DNA from: Thecaphora thlaspeos
Lineage: Eukaryota; Basidiomycota; Ustilaginomycetes; Urocystidales; Glomosporiaceae
Assembly: GCA_900291925.1 (NCBI GenBank)
Contig: UWYS01000005.1
Coordinates: 248,001-312,000, forward strand
Direction of reading: 5' to 3'
Length of the DNA stretch: 64,000 nucleotides
Under the pieces are notes generated by a model. That model saw only the letters and a list, made by a program, of their open reading frames with translations, was not told where the DNA came from and did no database searches. The position numbers and the translations under genes were made by a program. Shown here one piece after another: positions 33,925 to 44,534 of this stretch. The stretch's first letter is position 1. Each line of letters begins with the position of its first letter.

Positions 33925-35307
33925 CGCGGCAGTGCTTCTCGTTCGTCTTGGTCTCGGCGCTTCCGAGCGAGCATACGACAGTGGAAGAGCGCTGGATCCC
34001 GCGTCATCCGTCGACGAGCCCGTGGCGAGACGTGACCCGACTGCTGTGCTTGAGACGTCTGCAGTGTACATGGTGCTTCCTGTATCGTATGGCGACTCGA
34101 TGGGTTGAGGTGCTCTTTTCGCTTTGCTGGCCGGCTCGAGAAGCGCGGTCGTTGAGCGCGAGGAAATGCGGCTCGTCTGTCGTGAGATCTGGTGTCGTGA
34201 GATCTGATGACGCTGTAGCCGCTCCGCCGTCAGCAGACTAGGAGAGCAGGGACGATCCAGTCGCCAAAGGGGACAGCGAAGGTGGCTTGGGGGGGATCTC
34301 GGCGTCGCAAAGAGGATGTGGGAAGGAGAGAGGGAAGGGTTGGCCCGGGTGGATGTCGCGTCGTGTGGCAGACCCGTCGCAAGGCGTGTAGAGGATGCCG
34401 AAATGGTAGGAGCAGGAGGAGAGAAGGATGGTGTCAGGGGAGGGAGATTGTCGCTGGAGGGAGAGATGGGCATAGGCGGCGGCGGGAAGTCGACGAGGCG
34501 CGGTGAGCGGGCGGGCGCGAAGTCGGGCCTGCCGCTGCCCGCATGAGGAGCACGGACGGCTCGTTGTCGCGCCGCCCGGCCTCTCTTGCTGACCCTGGCA
34601 CTGGCACTGGGGGCAAGTCGCGCTGGCCAGAGGTCGAGGGACCCGCGCCCCGCTAGAAAGCGAGGCCACGTCCATGCGCTGGCTACCTCCACCTCTGTAC
34701 GCCTCCGCGCGCTGTCCGCTATACGCCTGCCAGAGAGGTCGACGGAGCGACCCTTGCAGCAACGATGCGCGGCCCAAGGATGTACCGGCTGTGCTAAATT
34801 CAAGTGTACAGTAGAGCAGCTCCACCTGCTGGCTGGCTGGCTGGCTGGCCGGCCGACACCACCATCCTGCCTCGGTCTTGGTCAGAATTCGAATAATACC
34901 GGATTTCTGTACGTGACACATTGACGGCGATGCCAAAACCGACCTACACCATCCGTCATCGTCCCCACTCCCCCAGCTTCGGCAGGCATCATGGCTTTGT
35001 CGAAAGGAACACATAGGGGTGAACGCTGATGACGGAGCCTCAGTCCGCTCTCGATAGCCTGGACCACAAATCCACGCCAACAAAGCATCTCACCGCGCCT
35101 CGCGCCGTGCCGATTGTTATTGCTTCCTCTCATCAGTGCGCCGGTCGTCAGTCAGGAAGAAGTAGGTACGCCTTTGGCCAGGCCGCAGGAAGATCCCCTC
35201 GGGCGGTTCAGGGCAGAGCGGAACGTATTGGCGGACAAGAACAGCAAGCGGCGTGGCGTCGTCCGATAACCATGTACTATCTCGCCTGCTGCGTGATGCT
35301 GCGGTAC

Positions 35308-35564
35308 GCTACAGTCGTGTGCAGATGAATTGAGACGCGAGGAAAAAAGAAAGGCTGAGAGAGACCCTAGGAGGAGTGATCTTGGCGATCACTCAAGGTC
35401 ACTACCTCCACTTACCTTGGGCGCCTTGCTCGACTACCGTACCCCTTACCGGTGCCAATGTAAGTGGAGGTAGTGATCTTGAGTGATCGCCAAGATCACT
35501 GCTAGGGTCCCTCTCAGCCTTTCTTTTTTCCTCGCGTCTCAATTCATCTGCACACGACTGTAGC
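35308..35564. repeat. Long near-perfect inverted repeat (hairpin/foldback)
   Basis: The left arm, 35308-35415, and the right arm, 35460-35564, are reverse complements over about 105 bases with only two substitutions and one 3-base indel. The loop is 44 bases (35416-35459). The outer ends read GCTACAGTCGTGTGCAG on the left and the complement on the right. I find no flanking target-site duplication and no open frame, so this is either a foldback MITE-like element or a hairpin RNA locus. Confidence 0.95.
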
Positions 35565-35640
35565 CTTCCTTGCCTTGCCTGGCGCCAAGCGCGCGTGAGC
35601 GAGGAACACCACTTTAAGGCCCGTCAAAGCCAGCTGACGA

Positions 35641-35674
35641 ACGGACCCACGGACCCACGGACCCACGGACGGAC
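35641..35674. repeat. GGACCCAC tandem repeat
   Basis: About three and a half copies of an 8-base unit, just right of the inverted repeat. Confidence 0.85.
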
Positions 35675-36458
35675 GCGGCCCCTCTTTGGTGCGGCCTGCG
35701 TTGGCCTCGCCTGGCCTGGCGCTGGTCGGTGACGTGTTTGTTGGTGGGTGAGCTCTAATTATTTCCTCCGGCTGGCGCGGCTGGCGCGGCTGCTCAGCGC
35801 TCGCTCGCGCCCACGCTTGATGTGGGCGTGGCGGATGCCTACCTGCCCGCCTGCCCGCCTGCCCTCCTCCGTGTGGCCCTCGTTGCGCCACCTCGTTACG
35901 CCTCGTCGTTCGTTGCCTTCTCACCTCCATCGTCCAGCCACGCCACACCGCTCTCTCACTGCGTACTCCTTCGCTGCTCCTCCGTCTTTCCTCTGACCAA
36001 GAAGAAGACCCAGACCCAGCCGCCCTTGATCGTATGTTGTTTTGCTGCCACCAGCTGCTGACCGCCCGCCCACGCCGGCCCCTGCAAGCTCCACCTACCC
36101 CTCCACCCGTTCTCATCGAGTGACGGCGGGGCGCAGCGTCCTGTCATCCCGCTCCACTAACTACTGTTCTCTTTCGTCGGTTCCGACGCTCGGCTCTGCA
36201 CGGTGGGACCAGAGAAGCCTCATTTTCCATCGCTGGCATACAAAGGCTCACCCCTTTCTCGACCCCAGCTCACCCGCCCAACTTCCTTCCGACGATCTTC
36301 CCGGCGTCGACAAAGTCCGCGCCTCGTCGACCGTCCATTGCAAACTCTCGCAGAGGCGAGAGGAGGCGACCGGAAGCTCCATAGCAATCGCACACCGCTA
36401 CCTGCCACGTTATCCACGCGCGTCCGTATAGCGTTGCGACCCAGCCAGCCGCGGTGGG

Positions 36459-37556
36459 ATGTCGCTCTTCTCCTCGTTCGCCCGCGTTGTTGGCGATGGG
36501 CTGGCCGCGATCGCAGGCATTCACACCTTCCCCACCCCAAGGCAGAGCCACGCCTCTGCGGCTCTGTCGATTCAGGAGCTCGGCGATGGCCCGCCGCGGA
36601 CCATGCACGACATCGCCAAGGTCCAATTCCTCCTCTCCTCTCCCTATTCGCCTCTCCGCCAGGCAGCGCGCGAAGCCCCTCCCCGCATCGGCGACGACGA
36701 TCATGACGACGAAGAAGCTACCGCGGCCGAGAGGCAACTGCGAGGAGGACGTCCGTGCCTGCCCGCGCTGCCGCCGGAAATCGTCTCGCTGATCCTCGAC
36801 TTTGCAGAGTACTACATCTGCCGAGTCAGCTTTCACTTTGCGCCCACCACTTTCACCGACGATGCCGACGAGCTCTATTTTCGGACGCCCCCGTTGAACG
36901 GGGTGCTCGAGCGCGGCTTCTTGCGCAAGGTCGAGTTCCGGATCGTCAGCCATGACCAGGGCTTCAGCGGCGAGCCGGTCCACATGCACGGGACAAAGGA
37001 AGGCAGCTGGACGTGGTGGGAGGCTACGCTGGACCGACCCGCTCCGGCCATGCCTCTGGCCCCGCAGCAGGAGCGAGGAGGAGACGACGATGACGAGAGC
37101 CACACTCGAGAAGGGGGGGACGTGGAGGCCGACAAGGACCAAGGCTACGCGACAGCCAGGTCCACACCGGTTTACGAAGCCAGCTCCACCACACTGCTCC
37201 TGCCCTTCGCAACAACAGCCACCGTCGGCGGCTCTCGCCGTTCGTCGTCGACAGCATCCCCCTCAGTCAGTACAACAGCCTCGCGTCGTCCCTCGTCCAC
37301 GACGACCGGCTCCTCGTCGCCGTCGAGCGAGATGCCTCCTAAACCCGTCTACGTCGAGCAGGCACGATACGAGCTGACGCGCAACCTCCACGCCATCCGG
37401 CGCTTCACCGAGCACACCGTCACCTTCAACGCCGACCACGCTCTGGTGGTCCAAGCGCGTCGCGGCGACTCGATCGGCATATGGGCGCGCTCCCGCTTTC
37501 CCGCCTGGAAGAACGTCGTCAAGGAGGTAGAGGTCAAGATGTGGTTGGCGTCTTGA
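36459..37556 (+). CDS. Conserved basidiomycete protein of unknown function
   Basis: Single exon, 365 codons, ATG at 36459. I do not recognise a named family. An F-box-like or leucine-rich segment occurs near residue 105 (LPPEIVSLILDFAEYYICRV). A beta-rich region follows (GFLRKVEFRIVSHDQGFSG, then GSWTWWEATLD). After a Ser/Thr-rich linker (about residues 220-290) comes a block that resembles conserved hypothetical proteins of agaric and smut fungi (YELTRNLHAIRRFTEHTV, DHALVVQARRGDSIGIWARS, RFPAWKNVVKEVEVKMW). The two ends may pack together as one beta-sandwich around the linker. No catalytic motif, signal peptide or transmembrane segment is visible. The coding call rests on length, start context and motif-like conserved blocks. 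Confidence 0.75.
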   Translation: MSLFSSFARVVGDGLAAIAGIHTFPTPRQSHASAALSIQELGDGPPRTMHDIAKVQFLLSSPYSPLRQAAREAPPRIGDDDHDDEEATAAERQLRGGRPCLPALPPEIVSLILDFAEYYICRVSFHFAPTTFTDDADELYFRTPPLNGVLERGFLRKVEFRIVSHDQGFSGEPVHMHGTKEGSWTWWEATLDRPAPAMPLAPQQERGGDDDDESHTREGGDVEADKDQGYATARSTPVYEASSTTLLLPFATTATVGGSRRSSSTASPSVSTTASRRPSSTTTGSSSPSSEMPPKPVYVEQARYELTRNLHAIRRFTEHTVTFNADHALVVQARRGDSIGIWARSRFPAWKNVVKEVEVKMWLAS

Positions 37557-38484
37557 GTGATGAAACCTCTACGGTCCTCCTTCCTCTCCCTCCCCTTTTT
37601 CGTTTCCCTTCTTTTCCTGCCGCCGCTTTTGCTACGATATACACAACCTAGCGACCGGCACATTCATCACGCGAATTCGCAAACGCTTCACCCGCCTGGT
37701 TCCTTTACATGATCCACCACCACCGACACCGCTCGTCCGGCAGATGATCCCTTCTTGCGTCTCCAACACATCTATACCATGCCAATGCACCATGCAACTC
37801 TCATCTCCCTGACTCTTTCTTCTCCATGCGTCTCGCTTCCGCCCTCCCCCCCCCCCCACTTTCCCTTCCTCTTTGTACATGTCATCCTCCCAGCATAAAA
37901 CATCATTCTTAGTCCTACGTCTCACCTCATAGCTTCAGTCGGTTCGCAACTTCGACAGACGCTCTCTTGTCTTTCGGGGTTTCGGTCGCATCCAAGATGT
38001 GTGTGGGATGCAGCGGATCTTCAAGCAGAAAGAATTTGACACGACTTCAAGAAAAGATAGCGAACTACAAGCAAGGCGGCCCAAAGGAAGGTATATGTGT
38101 AGGCCGAAATCGGTGGCCGTAGATAGGAAGAGAGAGGATCTATCCGCGACACTTGGACCATCGGGAACATAAATCAATTCCGTGGTGGTGCGCAGTGTCG
38201 CAAGGCAGGTATCGCGTACGAAACACTCAGCAGTAGACGCGGTCGGGCAAGAAAGAGCAGCAGACGGACGAATCGTTTCGCGATGCAACAAACCAAGAGG
38301 GGCAACGGACCAGGTCTGCGATGGTAGTGTTTAGAAAGTTAGCGTTGGGAGCTGTCGGCGTGAGGGTGACACGCGGTAGAGGCCTCAAAGGGCGGAGAGC
38401 AGTACGTTGTACGGCAAGTGTCGCGTGGGAATCGAGCCGGCGTGGCGATCGAAGACTACCGCTTCCTGCAGTCGTCGAACCAGA
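37557..38484. other. Convergent intergenic region
   Basis: Pyrimidine-rich 3' sequence of the unknown gene, with a C13 run near 37845-37857, followed by the 3' end of the Pal1 gene. I see no gene. Confidence 0.5.
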
Positions 38485-40588
38485 TCAGGCGTAGACCGGC
38501 TCTCGTTCAGCAGACTTGGACGGCTTCCCGCCGCGCTTGAACTTGTCGAAGATGCTTCCGCTCCTGCCGAGACCGCCTTCGCCGGGCGATCGGCCTGGTC
38601 GTTCGGCCCGCTCACCAGCGAAGTAGTCGCCGGCGCCGCCCTCCCCGCGAGGCGTGATCTTGTCAGTCTCCTCTACGTGGCGGTCGAGGGGCGCTCCTTG
38701 CCTTCGGCCAGCGTAGCCTCCAGGCGAGACACCGACGGCCGCGTCGGCGGCGGCTCGGCTGCTGCTGCCGTTCGGCGCCGCAAGGCCGTCTGTGCGGACC
38801 GGGGGCGTGCTTGGCGAGTGGCGGTGGGCCTGTCCCCTCCTGCCATTCATCGCGCCCAGCTCGACGGCCTCGTCGGGCGCTGGAACATTAGGGTTCTCCT
38901 TCATGCTCTTGATCCTCTTCATCAGGCTCTTGCTGCGCTTGGGACCGTCAGCCGAGGAGACGCCGTTCCGATCCTGCCAGTTGGGCTCCGGGAACGGGCT
39001 GGCGCTGCCGGTGGCGAGCTCCTCTTCCGTCCGTGCGGGCTTCTTGCCCGTCATGACGGCTTCCATATCGAACACGCTGCTCGCTGCGCTTGTGGTTCCG
39101 CTGTAGGCGCCGCCCACCGCGTGCGGGCTGAGCAGCGAGCGAGAGCCCTTCTCCCGCTGCTTGGGTTGCGCAAAGTCCTGCCAGGGCTCGGCCGTCACGC
39201 CCCACACGTCGGCGTTGGGGTTCGACACGTCGAGGCGGGAGTCGGGAACCGCCGAAGGCTGGGTGTGGTAGCCTTGGTTGGCCCTCCACTCACGCTCCGC
39301 GTCGGCGTCAGCGTCCGCAGCGTAGTCGTCGTCGCCCAGCGAGAGCTCTGCCGTCGAGGCCTGCGCGTCTCTGCCGAGCGAAGGGACCATGGGGGCGGTC
39401 GCGCTCCTGCCTGCCCGGCTTCCGTTGGTGCTGAGGCTAGGGCGGCTGCTCGATCCTCCGAGCTTTTCGTCGTCAAGGTCCTGGCCCTTGGCGAGCGGGC
39501 TCGGTCCACGGCGGCCACCTTGGCCGCCCTGTGCGCCGTTGCGGTAAGGCAGACCCGTCATCGGATCGATCGTAGGGTCAAAAGCCTTGACCGGTGCCCG
39601 CTTGCCTCGGTTCATGTGGGGAGTGCAGGCGTCGTAGGGCGAGTCGTGATGGAACACTACGGCAGCGGTGCGAGAGGCAGCATACGAGACGGACAAGGGG
39701 GAGACTTAGCGTCAGGAGCGGAAGCGTCGTCCAACGGCCCGCAAAAAAGCGATTCGAGGCTACTCACTGCTGGCGCCGTTGATACCGCTTAGGTCGAGTC
39801 GGTCGATGACGTCCATCCTGCTCGACTTTGCGGCGCTCTTGTTGATCTCCTCCTTCATGCGTGCCTCTTTGGCCCTCCTCTTTGCCTCCTTTTCCTCTGT
39901 CGTCTGCCTCCTAAAGGCGTTTGCAAACTTGCCGGCCATGCCGCCCTTTGAAGGCGGCGGGGGGGCCGGCAGATTGTCATTCTCAAAAGGACTCCTAGCG
40001 GGTACCATGGGAGGCGGCTCGGTAAGGTTCATCGGCTGGGCACCGCTGTAGGAGAACAAAGGTTCGTAGCGGTCGGTAGGTGCGGTGCTGTTGGCCGGGT
40101 CGGGCGAGACAGTAATGACGTCCGAGAGAGCAGCAAGAACGGCTTCCCTGCCGGTTGGTGCGCGAGCTAGAGTCGGTGGTCGAGTCGAAGAGCGGTTGCG
40201 GTTGGGAGAGGCGAGATCAGGGTTATGTGGGTTTGAATTGGATTGCGAGCGCCGTGATATGGGTGCAAGGCAGTGCGTCAAAGACGGGTGTGGAGGGGTG
40301 GAGACGAAATGTCAGCAAAGTGATGAGTCGGACAGCTGTGGAAGCCGGTACTGGGCGCACTGAGCGACGAAGCGGGGGAAGATGGGCAATCGGCGGCACG
40401 GGGAAGAGAGCGGGGAGAAGGTGGTGGTGATAATGGTGGCAAAAAGAGATGTCGGCGGGAAATGAGGACGGGGAGGAGCAATGGGGCGGAGTTGAGGCGG
40501 AGCGCAGGCTAGGGAGCGCCCGGGGCGGGGAGGAAGGGCGCATGAAGCCAACACCAGAGCTAATCAGTCGTCGCTACAACTTACCCAT
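38485..40588 (-). CDS. Pal1-family cell-morphology protein
   Basis: Pal1 proteins sit at sites of polarised growth and endocytosis in fungi and help keep cell shape. The core is clear: a basic helix (EEKEAKRRAKEARMKEEINK), then SSRMDVIDRLDLSGINGA, then VVFHHDSPYDACTPHMNR and RAPVKAFDPT, which is the family signature. The rest (to residue 540) is Ser/Gly/Pro-rich with a basic patch (PKRSKSLMKRIKSMKE). Exons, downwards: 40588-40585, 40166-39768 and 39704-38485. The second exon has no ATG in frame after an upstream stop. A perfect solution is an ATGG|GTAAGT at 40588 spliced over 418 bases to TAG|CTCGCGC, giving MARAPTGRE. So the first exon would hold just the start codon plus one base. The acceptor of exon 3 is AAG, less usual. 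The core call is firm, the first exon inferred. Confidence 0.82.
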
Positions 40589-42181
40589 GGCCCTCTATTG
40601 TTGTGAGCTTTGGGCAGCACGAGGCTGGTGTTCGGTCGGGGCCTCTTACGGTTGGCGAGCAAGGGTTGAGTGGGGTGCGGACTGCCCTCGGGTGATCGTC
40701 GGTAGGTTGGGCGTGCCTTGGAAGCTAGAGAGTCGAGGGTTGATGGATGGGTGGTGGATGAGAGGGAGCGCAGTTGGTGTTGTGTTGCGAAGCTGCTTGG
40801 GACGACGAAGATGGGGAAAAGCTAAGGGTGGTCGAGTGGTCACCGTGATTGCACTGCGGCTAAGAGAAGGGGAGAGGCGGAAGTGCGGCGGCGCAGTGCG
40901 GTGCTCAGGGGAAGCGCGCAGGCAGGCGAGGCGAGGCGAGGCGAGGCGGCCACAGAGGAGCGTGCTAGGCCGCTTGGCTGCGATTCCCGGATCCAAGGGG
41001 ACGCTACCTCTCTGTGCTTAGGTGCAGCAGTTGGGCGCCGCCTAAAGAGCGCCCGCGCAATAGATGGCCGGACGATCCACACTGACCGACCGACAGACCG
41101 ACAGGCAGGCAGGCAGGCAGCCTGAGGTCAGGCCACCACGCCTCGAAAATCGAGCGAGGGCGCGCAAAACACAGCGCAGCAGCAAATTCACGGAGCAGCC
41201 GGCGTAGGGTGGTGGTGATGAGGCGCTGTTGGCAAACACCCCATAACTACCCTGAGCCAGCCAGCTCTCCCCCTTTCCTGTCACAACTCTAGCCACGCCA
41301 AGCCGGCCCTCGCCGCACAGCTCAGTGTCAGAGTACATAGACCACAGATCACCGCAACGGCAATGCAGCTGCCTCTCTTGACGGTCTTGCTCCGGTCCTT
41401 GCTTGTTTGTGTTGCCCCTGCCTGGCTGTGTAGCAGCTTGCTACATTTCACGGCGGCCTCGGTGGCGGATGGTGGTCCGATTTCATTTCCATATCTCGGG
41501 AATCGCCCTTCGGTTTTTCGGTGTTGTTGTTTGGCTACACTCAGCTGCAATGCACTTGGTGCCAGGCTAAAGCTCAAGCCATGATGCTGTACAGTATCAC
41601 CGCAAAGGCTTGCTCTGGCGCTGCGACACACGCTTCATCGACAAAGGCACGCCCGAGCAGGAGGCGACGAAACGATCGCGAGGCCACGATCCACAGCCAC
41701 ACGTTCCGGTTGCTGCCACCACCCGGCACCACCGATATCGAGCTTCGTACGTGCAAGAACTTGGTGTCAGCCAGCCTCTGAGGTGCAGCTAGAAGGGAGT
41801 TAACCAGAAATAGACCACCTCCCAAGCTGCTACCGGGACAGATACAGTAGACGGGCTAGGTGTGGCCAGTGCTTGCATCGCTTAGTCAGTACGTCAGTGA
41901 GAAGTCGCCGACGCGTTAATTGCCGGCAAATCGGGCGGCTGCGCTGTACATCGGGTCAGGCTCCGCACTCAAACGTCGTGGCCTGAACGCGAGACTGTCT
42001 TCGACACGTTCACCGCGATCAGCTTGTAGCCATGTGTGGCCTGGTCGGACGTTTGCCAGGGCCCTGTCTCCAGCATAGGAGGGGTTCAATTCGCTGCAGC
42101 AGAGAGAGTGTACACGTTCGAGAGCCCACGAAACAGTCATGAGCCCACATAGCGTCGTGTCTGGGCCTCGGAGCATGCCAA
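40589..42181. other. Intergenic region with short tandem repeats
   Basis: 1.6 kb between the Pal1 start and the GTR2 end. It holds a GGCGA repeat (about 40923-40947) and a GGCA repeat (about 41103-41120). I find open frames but no motif that supports a gene. The Pal1 promoter lies at its left end. Confidence 0.45.
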
Positions 42182-44044
42182 TCAGATCCCGCTCTGCACC
42201 ACCTCGAGCAGCTGAACGACAGCCCTCTGGAAGAAGCAGACGTTGTAGTCGATCAGGTCGCTTTGCTTGGCGTGCACATCGGTCTTGAGGATGGCGATGA
42301 GTGAGAGTCGGTCGTTAAGCTGCCAAAACGCCAGCGACGTCTCCGATCCCAGACGCGCCACCGATGTAGCCAGCCTCCTCGCTGGAACGGGTGCACTGCT
42401 CGGGAAAGGCTGGCTACTGGTGACGCCGCTGCTTGCGGAGTTTGGTTCAGATGGGCCCGGCGTCACATTCCTGTCAAGGAAATCGAGGTTCGTGGCGCAA
42501 GTTGTCAGCAGCGCACGGGACGCGTCAGGACTACTATCACATCGCTCGAAGGGAAAACCCAAAACTCACGCGTACAGGCCAGCAAACTTGCTGAGGAAGC
42601 CAGCGTACTCAAAGATGACATCGAAGCTGGCCGCGTCGAATGGCGTCGAGTCGGAGCCCGCAAACGTCCGGGTCGGGAGGTCGAACAGGAAGGCCTTGTC
42701 GAACTTGCAGCTCGAGCATATTGAGTCGCAGAGCGCCTCGACTGACTCTGCCAGCGTTGAGGGAGATATTGACACCGACAGCGACGACGATACGTGCGAA
42801 GAGTGAGCTAAGGGGGATGGACGCACTGTCGAGGCGCCTGCTTCGGTAGCTGTCGTCGGTGGCGCCAGGTGGCGAGAGGCGGAAGGCGGTGCGGCGGATT
42901 CGACGCTCTTGGTCTTCTGCATCAAGCTCTGCTGCACCTTGGAGAAGGCAACAAAAACGCTCGTGTCAAAGATGCTGGTAAGGTGAAAGTGGAGCTGTAC
43001 GTCTGCCTCGAGATTGATCTGCCCCGCCGCAGGCACGCCGGAGTCGTTGCGTCTGCCGTGATTGTCGCCAGAGGAAAACAGAGACACCTCCGAGGCAGAA
43101 GCGTCGTAACCTCGCCCGTTGCCGATGCCACTACCGCTGCCCCCGCCGCCGGCCCCCGGCCCCACACCGCCGCTTGAGGATGTGTTCAGAGGCGACCGCC
43201 CCAGCGCACCAAAGTCACGGCTCCTGGAACGCCCCTTGTCCAGCTCCTTCTTGGCGGCGATGACGGGCGCCGGGGAGGACCACGGCTGTGCTATGAAGCT
43301 CGGGCTGCTGTCGACCAGGTCATCGAGCACCTTGCCTCGAATGTCAGCCAGGGTCTCCTGCCTGTAATCTTCGCTGAAGCCGTCGATCTTGTGGATGAAA
43401 ACGTGGAAGTCGATCGTCTGGTTCTCGGCGAAGGCGGAGAGGATGACGGAATGCAGCTTAGAGAGCGCCTCAAAGTAGTCGTCCTGGGCGTCGATGACAA
43501 AGATGACGGCACTGACGTCGGTCCACGGCATCAAGTCCGCCGCCGCTGCTGCTGCTGCTGTTGTCCCTCCTGGCGCCGCTATGGGGATCGATGTAGAGCC
43601 GCACCCCGATGGGTCGGGCGAGAGTGCGGTCGATGCGCCGGTTCGCGTCTGCTGCGTATGCGCGCCGGCTGTCTTCGCGTTGCCGGAGGATGGGAGCGGG
43701 AGGCCCTTGGCCAACTTGTTTGCGCCAAGCAGGATCCCACCGGGCATGTCGATCATGGCGATGGGGAGGAACGAGTCCGAGTCTATGGTGGATGCCTTGA
43801 GCGAGGACTCGAGAAAGAGGGTGTCGTCTGGGTGGAGGTCGTTGTGTACGACATTGAGCATCGACGACTTGCCCGAGCGTCTAAGGCCGATGAGTGAGAC
43901 GCGGAGGCGCGGCTTCCTGCGCTGTGCGGGAGGCTGCTGGACGGTCATGGTGTTGGGCTTGCCGCCGGAGGACGAGGGGGCCCGTTGTACGCGAGGGCGG
44001 GGTGGCGGAGCAGGGTGACCGTAGAGCGCTCCCAAAGTGGACAT
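42182..44044 (-). CDS. GTR2: Gtr2, RagC/D-type GTPase of TORC1 signalling
   Basis: Gtr2 pairs with Gtr1 on the vacuole and recruits or activates TORC1 when amino acids are present. Exons, downwards: 44044-42570 and 42470-42182, 587 residues. The P-loop is SLIGLRRSGKSS (residues 50-61), followed by TLFLES as in RagC. HKIDG gives the guanine-specificity site (218-222), and IFVIDAQDDYFEAL is the usual core. The roadblock-like C-terminal half ends DLIDYNVCFFQRAVVQLLEV. Two oddities: the switch II motif reads DMPGG instead of D[FL]PGQ, and about 70 Ala/Ser/Gly-rich residues (104-175) are inserted right after it. A further Gly/Ser-rich insertion lies in the middle. Yeast GTR2 is about 340 residues. 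The ATG at 44044 is chosen because upstream codons look like leader. It diverges from the Pop3 gene. Confidence 0.9.
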
Positions 44045-44534
44045 GGTAGAGAGGAAGGAAGGGACGAGACAATAAGAGGGAGGATGAAGAGGCCGGCGAT
44101 AGGTGATGACTGCGGGGAAGAAGAGTGTTGGTTGCTTCGTCGAGAGATAAGCGCGAATGCGCTGCACACTAGTTCTAAGACTGCCAACGCCGTGTGCTGT
44201 GATCCTCCACCCACCACGGACCACCAAAGCAGAAGATCACCCGCGGCCGTTACGCCGTCACCGGCACACGTCCCGGAGGCCGGCGCTCCGCCCTCGCCCA
44301 GGCAGGTAGGAGGCAAGTGAGAGGCAGGCAGGCGGCAATCAAAGTCAAAAATTCATTCCAGGGGCACCTGACGGACGACCCTGTTGGGCGCGCAACGGGC
44401 AGCTTCTGCTCCTTTGCCCTTCTTCAAGTTCGGCACTCTTCCGACACTTTCACCACCTCGCCAACCCTCCGCGCCCCCACCCTCACCTACTTGCCTCACT
44501 CTCACCCTTTGCCTCTCCCACCTCTTCCTCCGAT
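44045..44534. promoter_or_regulatory. Divergent promoter region of GTR2 and the Pop3-like gene
   Basis: A 490-base gap between divergent starts. Pyrimidine-rich leader on the plus strand before 44535. I see no clear TATA box. Confidence 0.4.

Larger units (their letters stand above)
33925..36458. other. Divergent intergenic region containing a long inverted repeat
   Basis: About 2.5 kb between the NIPA gene and the conserved unknown gene. Its left part is the NIPA leader. The inverted repeat at 35308-35564 and a short tandem repeat at 35641-35674 are listed separately. The 400 bases before the unknown gene are pyrimidine-rich. Confidence 0.45.

Noticed and set aside
38407..39792. 461-codon plus-strand frame opposite Pal1
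   Set aside because: Antisense shadow; the Pal1 signature is on the minus strand.
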